Of a stretch of 64,000 nucleotides of DNA, positions 55,879 through 64,000 are shown in pieces. The position numbers and the translations under genes are program-made. Numbering within the stretch: the stretch's first letter is position 1; every line of letters starts with the position of its first letter. The DNA comes from Leptidea sinapis (Eukaryota; Arthropoda; Insecta; Lepidoptera; Pieridae): the NCBI RefSeq assembly GCF_905404315.1, contig NC_066312.1, positions 7,365,001 to 7,429,000 of the forward strand, written 5' to 3'. The notes beneath the pieces were generated by a model. The model had not been told where the DNA came from. It saw only the letters and a list, made by a program, of their open reading frames with translations, and did not search any database.

Positions 55879-56035
55879 TTTTTTTTATGGAATAGGAGGA
55901 CAAACGAGCGTACGGGTCACTTAGTGTTAAGTGATCACCGCCGCCCACATTCTCTTGCAATACCAGAGGAATCACAAGAGCGTTGCCGGCCTTTAAGGAA
56001 GGTGTACGCGCTTTTTTTGAAGGTACCCATGTCAT
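55879..56035 (-). mobile_element. LINE-L 3' tail
   Basis: Very similar to 40484-40640 ('ggaataggaggacaaacgag', 'gtgatcaccgccgcccacat', 'ttgccggcctttaagg'). It stops at 'tacccatgtcatatga'. Confidence 0.8.
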
Positions 56036-56111
56036 ATGACTAAGGTTTACAATAACATTAACACATCCAGCAGTGAGCTAATGTTAAAAGAAATCATACT
56101 TCTTTAACCAA

Positions 56112-56382
56112 AGATATAATAATATAATATAATATTGACACACTTTTTACACAAATTGCCCCAAATTAAGCATATAGCCTGTGTTATGGGTTACAAGACA
56201 ACGATATATTTACAATATACTTTACTTAAACATACATAAATACATAAATATACATAAATACATTTAAACATCCATGACTCGGAAACAAACATATTCATCA
56301 TATAAATGCTTGCACCTACCGGGATTCGAACCCGGGACCTCTAGCTTACTAGGTAGGATCGCTAACCACTCGGCTATACAGG
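56112..56382 (-). mobile_element. tRNA-derived SINE, nearly full length
   Basis: The head on the minus strand: CCTGTATAGCCGAGTGGTTA (A-box) and GGTCCCGGGTTCGAATCCCG (B-box). Then the body shared with 2312-2574 and an ATT-rich tail. Its 5' end abuts the stop codon of the MIF-like frame with no spacer. Confidence 0.9.
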
Positions 56383-56625
56383 CTACTGGAAGGTATCTCC
56401 CTTGAATCCCACATTTCCTTTTGGTTCATCTTGAAAAGTTATATAAATTTTATCCTGAGCTACACCTAGTTCCTTCTCAACCAGTTCAAAAAGAACTTTG
56501 GCATGTTTTTTATTTTGTGCAACCCCAAAAGCTCCTATTGACATAATATTTCCAATTGCACAAGGGTCAGTGGTTCCACCAAATGTCATTGGTAAATCTG
56601 GGATAACAGGTGCCACATAACAAAT
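56383..56625 (-). pseudogene. macrophage migration inhibitory factor (MIF)-like C-terminal fragment
   Basis: The frame reads ICYVAPVIPDLPMTFGGTTD, then PCAIGNIMSIGAFG, the AQNKKHAKVL region and the end NVGFKGDTFQ followed by TAG. MIF proteins are ~115-residue trimeric tautomerase-fold cytokines. This covers roughly residues 37 to the end, with the PD...MTFGG...PCA and IG..G.AQN motifs in place. It lacks the N-terminal catalytic proline. Codon order is intact for 80 codons. Upstream is A/T-rich with an in-frame TAA and no AG splice acceptor, so it is more likely a 5'-truncated processed copy than an exon. It is bracketed by two SINEs on the same strand. Confidence 0.8.
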
Positions 56626-56660
56626 ATTTTTTTATTTTTTGTGGAAGAAGAGGGGATAAC

Positions 56661-56903
56661 TGATATATAATAATATAATATTGACACACTTTTCACACAA
56701 ATTATCTTGTCCAAAGTTAAGCATATTTAGCCTGTGTTATGGGTTACAAGACAATCATATATTTAATACAATATACTTTACTTAAATACATACACATAAA
56801 CATACATAAATACGTATACAAATCCATGACTCGGAAACAAACATCCATATCATCATATAAATATCATCATCATAAAAACCTACCGGGATTCGAACCCGGG
56901 ACT
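56661..56903 (-). mobile_element. tRNA-derived SINE, head truncated
   Basis: Body and tail as in 56112-56382. The head is cut just after the B-box ('ccgggattcgaacccgggac'). A small ATC repeat lies near 56865. Confidence 0.85.
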
Positions 56904-57018
56904 GATGATCATCTGTTGTAAGTGATCACTGCTACCCATATTCTTCTGCTGCTGCTCACGAATTAAATGGCACTTTTTAAGAATACTAGAACCAGTGGGA
57001 TGTGATTAACACTTAACG

Positions 57019-57280
57019 CTTTGCACAGGATGCCGGCTAGATTATGGGTACCACCACGGCGCTATTTCTGCCGTGAAACAGTAATGTGTAAGCAATACTG
57101 TGTTTCGGTCTAAAGGGCGTCGTAGCTAGCGAAATTACTGGGCTAATGAGACTACACATCTTATGTTTCAAAGTGACGAGCGCAGTTGTAGTGCCACTCA
57201 GAATTCTTGACTATTTCAAGAATCCTGAGCAGCACAGTTGTGTAATGCGCAGGGCGATTCAATTACAATCAGCTGAACGT
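57019..57280 (+). repeat. SINE-like repeat family A, copy 13
   Basis: From 'ctttgcacaggatgccggct' to 'caatcagctgaacgt'. The final 'cctgctcgtctcg...ataaaa' end is missing. Confidence 0.8.
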
Positions 57281-57593
57281 GGAAACCGCACGAGGAAGAT
57301 GAATCCCTACTTTGTTTGTAACTGTGAAAATGTGGAGAAACGTTGCAGATCCATAGTGTTGGGGATGGTATCTAAGTTTGTAGCATGCGATGCAGAGGTG
57401 GAACTAAGAGTAATGATGTAAATATTATTCAGATCACGCCCCCGTAATAAGATATGTAGAGATAGATAGATCGATGAAGACACACAATGAAGTCACGTCG
57501 CTACGCAACGACGAGTAATCGAGCAGGTCACAGAGAACTGAAACCCTGACAAATGATGCAATTCTACCTTGCATTCACTCAAATACGCTTTGT
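57281..57593. other. unassigned DNA
   Basis: No clear feature. 57290-57420 is open in the frame continuing from copy 13, but is not recognisable. Confidence 0.25.
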
Positions 57594-57767
57594 ATTACGG
57601 CCGTTTTCTATAACCTATCTTTAGTTTAACTTCCAAGAGGTAGACAAATCTATCCTTTTACGCTTAGGTACTGAGGTACATTTCAATAACCTATCGACAG
57701 ATAGCATTGGACTATAACTAATAATATAACTACATAGGACTTAATAATGGATACATAAAGGGTGCCG
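57594..57767. repeat. MITE fragment J, copy 2
   Basis: It starts ATTACGGCCGTTTTCTATAA and shares 'tttcaataacctatcgaca' and 'gcattggactataacta' with 22157-22345. It is cut by family-A copy 14. Confidence 0.6.
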
Positions 57768-57938
57768 TAGTTAGTGAAATTACTGGGCAAATGATACTTA
57801 ACTTAATTTAAATCTTATGTCTCAAGGTGACGAGTGCAGTTATAGTGCCGCTCAGATTCTTTGGGGTTTTTCAAGAATCCTGAGCTGCACTGCATTGTAA
57901 TGGACAGGGCGTATCAATTACCATCAGTTGTGAACGTC
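57768..57938 (+). repeat. SINE-like repeat family A, copy 14 (partial)
   Basis: Starts at 'agggtgccgtagttagtgaa' and runs to 'caattaccatcagttg'. Both ends are incomplete. Confidence 0.75.
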
Positions 57939-59497
57939 ACTCAACACTGCTGGGCAAAATACTGCTTTACTTAATTTATCGCGGTCCTGTGCCAGCGCCG
58001 ACCTTGTCTTGTTATAGACATACAGATCGTCACGCCACATAAATATAATTTTTATACAAAATATTTATGCATCCTAAATTTCTCTAAAAAAAGTATGTGT
58101 GTATGCAAGAAGTTATACTTATTTGGCCTAACAAAGCAAAAATCCTTAAAATTATTTTCTTCCTGCTACTACGATTGTAGAAAGAACAATATTGTAAAAA
58201 TCTTGCAACGATGGGTTTGACAATTAATGATTAAATAACGAATACAGCTGTACAGGCTTGAACCCTTTGCCTTTTCTAATAATGGACAAACAAACCAAAA
58301 AAAAAACGTGTGTGTATCAGCTCCGACGCACGACTGGAGTTTATTGCTCAAGAACGATGGTCTTTAAACAGGTACTAAACGAAATCAAGTCCAATGGAGT
58401 CGGTTACAAACATACATACAGCAGAAGCTAATAAAAGCGTATTAATTTAAAAAAAATTATACATATTAAAAAAAATAGGTTAGGTTAAAAACTGTCTATT
58501 GGGCGTGAAATGCGCTATATATATTCTCCATATTAAATTAAACATTTAATTATGTGTATAGGTAGCTCATATAAATTTGTATCAACCATATTGATAATTC
58601 AATATTATATAAATACAAAGCACACATGTTTATATATACAATACATGTCATATTAATGTATTAATTGTGACATACTTAGTACCCACGTGCTTATCAGATT
58701 TTCCGGCACTAGTATTTACACCACTTTCTTCTATAATTTATAGAAATTTCATTTAACTTTATGAAAGTATAATAATAAATCAATTTCAATAATATAATAA
58801 AGCTTCAAAATATAAGAAAGTGAAAGGTGCGCGAGAAATGATGCGCACCAAACACGTTACTATGACATTTTGATGAGCAGATTTTACTGTCCGTATTTTT
58901 ACCGGGCGCCTTATATGAAAATCGATTCTTAAGGAGTAAACTCCAAAAAATAACGAATGTCGCTAACGTCAGAAAATTTTAGGAACCAATTTCACCCTGT
59001 TACTTTTATGTTAGAGTGATGCGCGTGCATCTTAAAATTTCACTCTCATAATTTTTTCATAACGCGCCTAAAGAAGTATAACTTCAAAAATACAGTCACA
59101 GATATCAAATATTCAGCAACAAAACGTGGAAGCCATAGTACTATTTACGTAAGTATCCATCCCTATATTATTATACATAAAACTATTTCACACAATCAAT
59201 ACTAGAAAGACGAATTAATCTAAAAAGTTTCTCAGTCATCGAAGTCAGGCCACAATTAAATCAAACCAGTAGGGCCCTCGTGAAGCTATTGAGGCGTTAT
59301 AACTCTGTTAAAAAGGTAGGCAGTGGTGTAGGAAGGAAGCGATATATTCCTGCCATCTATTGTGGAGGTGCAACCCGGCACGTGACTGTCACGTGCTTCA
59401 CGCCGCCCAACGCCGCCTCCCAAGTTGCCTCATGCAATTCATTACTCCACTAATCCGCTTATAAATGCTTACATTATCACATTGTTACGTTGTCAGT
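57939..59497. other. mostly unassigned DNA
   Basis: AT-rich to about 59250. 59330-59450 is a GC-rich patch containing a short palindrome 'ggcacgtgactgtcacgtgc'. No exon is recognised. Confidence 0.3.
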
Positions 59498-59668
59498 GTA
59501 GCTTTTATTGTGACAATATTATGAAAACACGGCGTGTTACAAATTATCATGTTTAAATAGGTCTATAGGTTCTACATATTCGTTTGGTTGCTTGATCGGT
59601 ATCTGTAAATATACTCATTAAGACCTACTGTCACTCACATTATTAACATTTTAACAATAAAAGTAATT
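59498..59668 (+). repeat. dispersed or duplicated repeat M, copy 1
   Basis: 'gtagcttttattgtgacaat' to 'taacaataaaagtaat'. It is repeated with about 5% difference at 60668-60839. The 165-bp match ends sharply on both sides. Confidence 0.75.
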
Positions 59669-60609
59669 AATCCAAAAATTTACATCACATTGACAAATCA
59701 ATAAGTCTTACATTATCAAGCTCAGGTTCTCTATACGCTAATATGTATAATGTATGTTCTATAATTTTAACAAGTTGTTTTCCGCAATTATAACTTTTTA
59801 TAAGAGGGTAAACGGTTTACCGTAAACAGCTTCATAATGTAACGCGTTACGGCGCCAGTCTGTCCGGCTTCCCTTTCTCTCACGGACACGGCAGCGGCAG
59901 GCTCCTCCTCTCTCACTCTAAACAATTATCACTTTTATAGGATTAAATAATGATACTAAGTAATAATGTAAATACACAAAATTCTAATTGACATATTATT
60001 CAAGAATTGCAACTAAGAATTAAATATATTTTAATATAATCAATAAAAGACTTTTAATTAATAACCTTTCCTTACATTATCATATTAATACACATAAAAT
60101 TTAAGTAATAACCTAAGCTTTTTTCAAGTTAAACAATGTCAATAGATTATTAAAATAGTTTATTATGTAATAAGTTATCACTTCTGTCAGCGCCCCGCGG
60201 CTCAAAGTTTTTTTTTATAACGTATTTACGAACAAGATACATAAAATAAGACATAAGTATGACAAGCCTATTGCAACAGGTACCTAAGTACTTTAAACAA
60301 CTCGTTCAATTGCTATATTTTCGACATTGATAATTGTAATTGTAGGGTGACCATGATAAAAAACTGGTTGCGCAAAGCATATTTTATTTCAGTAATCAGG
60401 TATCATGAGATCTTAAAATAAGAGTATAATAGACATCAATGTGGCACAAAAATGTACATTATAATAAGAAACGCCAATTCTTTGAAGTCTGTAATTAACA
60501 TCAAACATTGGTAAAGATAAAAATTTAAGACTTCAAAGAACTTTATAAAATAAACAGACATAACATACAGGTACACATAATGAAACAATTCTTTAGTCTT
60601 ACATATTTA
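59669..60609. other. unassigned DNA between the M repeats
   Basis: Two small GC-rich patches (59840-59930 with 'tcacggacacggcagcggca', and near 60190 'cgccccgcggctc') stand in AT-rich sequence. No coding was found. Confidence 0.25.
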
Positions 60610-60905
60610 TCGGCGGTTGGTAAATTAGTGCGAGTGCCAGAACTGATTCAGTCGTTGTTCACCAGCAGTAGCTTTTATTGCGACAATATTATGAAAACCG
60701 GTCGTGTTACAAATTATTATGTTTAAATAGGTCTATAGGTTCTACATATTCGTTTGGATGCTTAATCGGAATCTGTAAATATACTCATTAAGACCTACTG
60801 TCACTCACATTATTAACATTTTAACAATAAAAGTAATAATTTCTCGACGGTTGGTAATTTAGTGCGAGTGCCAGAACTGATTCGGCCCTTGTTCACCAGC
60901 AGGTC
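60610..60905 (+). repeat. repeat M, copy 2, bracketed by a second duplicated unit
   Basis: A ~55-bp unit ('cggttggtaaattagtgcga' to 'gttcaccagcag') occurs at 60612-60666 and again at 60847-60903, on either side of M copy 2. The 'ggtcccaaaa' continuation at 60904 also occurs at 41481. Confidence 0.7.
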
Positions 60906-61273
60906 CCAAAAACAAATTTAGAGTGTTAATAACGACGCACGAGCCGAGCGTAGAGTGCCGCGGCAGCGGCCCCCGAGTACCAGGAACAGAATCGGCCCTC
61001 GTTCACTAGTAGAGGCTACCTACTAATTCCGATTTGTTAACTGCCCAATTAGTTTTCCTGCTCAATATTCATTCCATGACCTAGTTCAATATTTTTTATT
61101 TTGCTACTAACTATTATCTGCCAAACCTGTTATCAAATATGCATTTTGTAATTTTCAACATACCAAAATATTATTATGTACACTGCTGTTTTAAATTATA
61201 GCCCTTAAAAACAATAGTAGGTTAGGTATTTAGTTAAGGGAATGCTCCTATTATTCCTCTGGTGTTGTTACTC

Positions 61274-61330
61274 TAGGGATCACTTAACATCAGGTGACCG
61301 TTCCTTTCTCTTCCTTTTCCAAATAAAAAA
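61274..61330 (+). mobile_element. LINE-L 3' tail stub
   Basis: 'gggatcacttaacatcaggt' then 'ttccttttccaaataaaaaa', only ~55 bp. Confidence 0.6.
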
Positions 61331-61770
61331 GAAGAACAAACTCGAATTTGATGCGAAGGTCGAAGGGTATTCCCAGAGTATCATGTTTTGGAGGAAGATG
61401 TCAAAACTCAAAAGATATTGTCAGAAGATCATTATTAACCCGCAGCACCCATTAGAGGAAATTAGAAGAACTGAAGAGGACACTGTTGAACACTATGACT
61501 GTTCCACTTTCAACAAATTGAGTTCCAAATCTCAAACTCCCCAGTTTTAACGGTGCTACGTCATGGATGGAAATCAAACAGGAGTTTGAAGTAACTGCAA
61601 ATGGGAATGGAAGGAAGAGCAGAGTCCCATGGCACTCTCTTTCATTCTTGGAGGAGATACCGCACGCATCTTGAACAACCAGCAAATAAAAGGAATCTTA
61701 GAAATGCTATTCGAGGCTCTGAAGGTTTGTTAGATAAACAAGCACCTGGAGAGTGTACGCCTTTTAAATA
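61331..61770 (+). pseudogene. gag-like relic of an LTR retrotransposon (Ty3/Gypsy-type style)
   Basis: 61530-61600 reads as a decayed PQFNGATSWMEIKQEFEV block and 61628-61720 as MALSFILGGDTARILNN followed by a frame change to PANKRNLRNAIRG. This order (F.GA..W..Y...FE, then A..L...L.G.A..IL) is the start of a retrotransposon Gag domain. The acidic 61330-61520 region is open in places. There is no protease, reverse transcriptase or LTR pair. Confidence 0.55.
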
Positions 61771-61806
61771 AATCACTTTTTATAGGAATAAAATTCATGG
61801 AATTCT

Positions 61807-61960
61807 AACTGTATTTTTAGATTAGTTTTGCTTAAAGTTACATTTTTATTATTATTTTAGCTAATCCGACCTTTCCTGACCTTTCCAGGATCACGGTTTC
61901 AGGGGGACTGCGGTTGAAATGAAAAGACTTTTATACAAAACTAATCTAAAAACACAGTTA
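61807..61960. repeat. inverted repeat, 25-bp arms
   Basis: 'taactgtatttttagattag' at 61807 is mirrored at 61936-61960 ('ctaatctaaaaacacagtta'). The loop contains 'cctttcctgacctttcc'. The class is uncertain. Confidence 0.6.
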
Positions 61961-62206
61961 CACGCGTTATATGATGTTATAATCACTCTGGATTTTCCAC
62001 CAACATCTTCCTCACTAAACGCGGCAAACAGGTTGCTGTCGAGGGATACTGCTCGATGCCGAAGGCAGTGAACGCTGGAGTTTCCTAAGCCTGCGTGTAT
62101 GTTATCTCCTACAATGTTCCTACTGGATATCAACAATATATTGCATGTCTCGTAAGATGCCGTTTAACTATGTCAGTCGTGCAGATCTCTATCGGGAATT
62201 AATAGA

Positions 62207-62410
62207 CTAGTGCCGGAAGCAACTTTTATATTCAATAGTATTTTTTTGAGAAGGTCGTGAAATGGGGGAAATTGAACCTTGTCCGATTAAATCCTCGGAA
62301 GACTCCAGTTTGCTCGTGTAATAATAATCTTCATTTATCATAACACCGCTCTTCGAATTCGATATGAGTTCCCCTAATTCCTCGTCTAGAAGTATGTATC
62401 GTCTACTGTA
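62207..62410 (-). CDS. exon-like open frame, unrecognised
   Basis: A 67-codon frame ends in TAG. It is preceded by a T-rich stretch and CAG at 62406-62408 that could serve as a splice acceptor. The peptide is acidic (LLDEELGELISNSKSG, KLESSEDLIGQGSISP) with codon use more balanced than the flanks. An acidic N-terminus of this type occurs in some transposase proteins, but no domain is visible. It could be chance. Confidence 0.2.
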   Translation of the reverse strand, partial: YSRRYILLDEELGELISNSKSGVMINEDYYYTSKLESSEDLIGQGSISPISRPSQKNTIEYKSCFRH

Positions 62411-63542
62411 TCACAAAATATTAAAAAAGCTTCGAAAATGAATTCAAAATCAAATAATTTTATTAAAGATCCACCCCTCAGACAAAACCATTTCTGAGGA
62501 TTGCCACATTTTAAATGCTTTGCAGCAAAAGTGCAACAGCTTAAAATACAAAATTGCATCAAATGTGATTTAAAATCTTATTTAAATTTCATGAAATAGC
62601 CGACCTTACACCGTTGAATAAACGTCACTATGAATTCCAAAACAATATTTTTATCATTCAACTGAGATTATCTGGCGCCGAGGCAATAATCCTTCTTGTG
62701 AAATATCCATAGGGCTTAATAATACTTACCATTAATTATTAATACCCAATATTATAGCATATAAAAAAGTGTAAAAATAAGTTCTTACAATTTAAATTTC
62801 GAAATGTATTACATTAATGAAAATGTGTTTATGATTATATTAATTAAAAATTAAAATGTGATCATTGCATTTTTTCTAGTTACCCAAGCAAATTAAGAGT
62901 TTTTCTCTTTATTCCATACTTACATTCAAACATAATATTACAAAATGTGATAGTATGCTATGGTTTATGAGAGTATTGTATGAAGACAGACCGAAGGCTC
63001 CCGGATTAAAAGCTACATTAATTTAACACAACAGTATGTTTCTTTATTTCTTCTATTCAAATTGGCAAACTTTGTCAATACAATATCAACATAGTTTATA
63101 AACGAACATCGACTAGCTTAGTGTTTAACACTACCTCACTAGGATAAAAAACAATATATGGCTTTAAATTGAAGTCAATTGCCGCACGTCGTCTCTTTCT
63201 ATCGCACAAGTAGGTATATTTGATAAAAGAGTGCCACTACTTAGAAAATGTTCAATTAAATGTGCGCTCTCCACGCTTGCTCCGAGGCGCACACTGACTC
63301 GCTGATGTGTCTGTCTACACTTTACACTTTGGTTTGTACTTTATACTTGATCTTTGGTCATGATTCATATTGTCAATTGTGATATTGAATTTTAATTTAA
63401 AGTGAACGCCCCAAGAAATGTAAAATTAAGTAGTAAAGTGAATTCATTCTGTAAACAATAGTAGGTAGTTATTAGTTAAAGTTATGCTAATGACTGTAAA
63501 CTGATCAAGACGCGATCACACAATTGACGTAATTTATTTTAG
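62411..63542. other. unassigned DNA upstream of the putative first exon
   Basis: AT-rich to about 63180. 63180-63320 is richer in GC and CpG ('gccgcacgtcgtctc', 'ctccgaggcgcacactgact'), which could mark a promoter or 5' UTR for the exon at 63543. No TATA box or initiator was identified with confidence. Confidence 0.3.
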
Positions 63543-63593
63543 ATTGCATTTATAATGTCTGTTGGTGCTAGTGCTGACAATCTAGATACACAG
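63543..63593 (+). CDS. putative first coding exon of a host gene
   Basis: A polypyrimidine-like 'aatttattttag' acceptor precedes 'attgcatttata', then ATG at 63555. The frame MSVGASADNLDTQ ends exactly on a codon boundary at CAG|GTAAGTGG (63593/63594), a near-ideal splice donor. A short start-codon exon after a 5' UTR intron is common in insects. The peptide is too short to name. The remainder of the gene would lie beyond 64000. The acceptor could be fortuitous, with the exon simply extending upstream. Confidence 0.45.
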
Positions 63594-64000
63594 GTAAGTG
63601 GTTTCGATTTAATACATTTCATGTACTTAGTTCAGTTCTGCATTACGAGCAACGGGTATCTTCGAAGTCACGCCGGAATCCACATAGCGGAAAGTAGAAA
63701 ACACCATCTCCCAAAACATTTCCGTATTTACAACAAAACCTACTTATTAACGTATAAATCGTTTGAAGATGGGAGATTCTGTGTATAGGTAGTAAAAAAG
63801 TAGTATTAATTAGATGTTTTAAAACCAATCGCAAAACCCACTATCATATTTATTCTATAATTCAATACCTACTTACATTACAGATGTTATAAAACCGTAT
63901 ACAATATATCTTCATACAGTTTCATTTGTCTCCTTGACTCTCTCAAAAAAAATGTAGAATTAATAATACTACACCTAAAGAGTTTTATACAACTGATTGA
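63594..64000. other. probable intron, right edge of window
   Basis: If the exon at 63543 is real this is its downstream intron. There is no second exon before the edge; frames at 63643-63834 on the minus strand look random. Confidence 0.35.

Noticed and set aside
1..64000. CRISPR array, rRNA operon, phage or plasmid modules
   Set aside because: No regularly spaced repeats, rRNA-like conserved blocks or prokaryotic gene organisation anywhere in the window.

Overview
The window looks like a stretch of moth or butterfly (Lepidoptera) nuclear genome. It is AT-rich. It carries many short Helitron-like elements ending in a GGGTCAGCTAGT-type 3' terminus, tRNA-headed SINEs, and several LINE 3' ends typical of lepidopteran intergenic DNA. 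There is no bacterial-style coding density, no rRNA cluster and no CRISPR array. Reading frames longer than about 60 codons are almost all chance frames or pieces of transposons.

Layout. 1-7 kb: tRNA-like relic, LINE ends, one SINE, one Helitron and a foldback element. 7-16 kb: LINE fragments including a 5'-inverted copy, two copies of an unassigned coding remnant, Helitrons and small inverted-repeat elements. 16-24 kb: the most layered part, with a mariner relic, an inverted-repeat element sitting cleanly inside a LINE, one LINE inside another LINE, and a foldback element opened by a tRNA-related repeat and two Helitrons. 24-28 kb: largely unassigned AT-rich DNA with one Helitron. 28-32 kb: an RTE-like LINE split by a 290-bp SINE-like repeat, followed by further repeats. 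32-40 kb: Helitrons, a 1.2-kb terminal-inverted-repeat element with a large internal foldback, and two LINE C-terminal relics. 40-46 kb: a hAT-type mini-element with an exact 8-bp target duplication, a tRNA-Leu-like fragment, a Penelope-like relic and LINE ends. 46-53 kb: a degenerate but partly coding Helitron (Rep amino terminus) and several short Helitrons. 54-58 kb: a long inverted-repeat element, two 73-nt tRNA-like sequences, and a MIF-like coding fragment held between two SINEs. 59-64 kb: an unassigned duplicated segment, a gag-like relic and, at 63543-63593, a plausible start-codon exon of a host gene running off the right edge.

The genes do not form a working pathway here; the biology is mobile-element turnover. 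At least fourteen pieces belong to one ~290-bp SINE-like family (family A in the entries), seven to one Jockey/CR1-like LINE (LINE-D) and about fifteen to Helitrons. Host coding evidence is thin: the MIF fragment (clear family match, probably a broken copy), the short exon at 63.5 kb, and three weaker exon-like frames. Family names come from recognising motifs by eye. Edges are approximate unless a target duplication is given.
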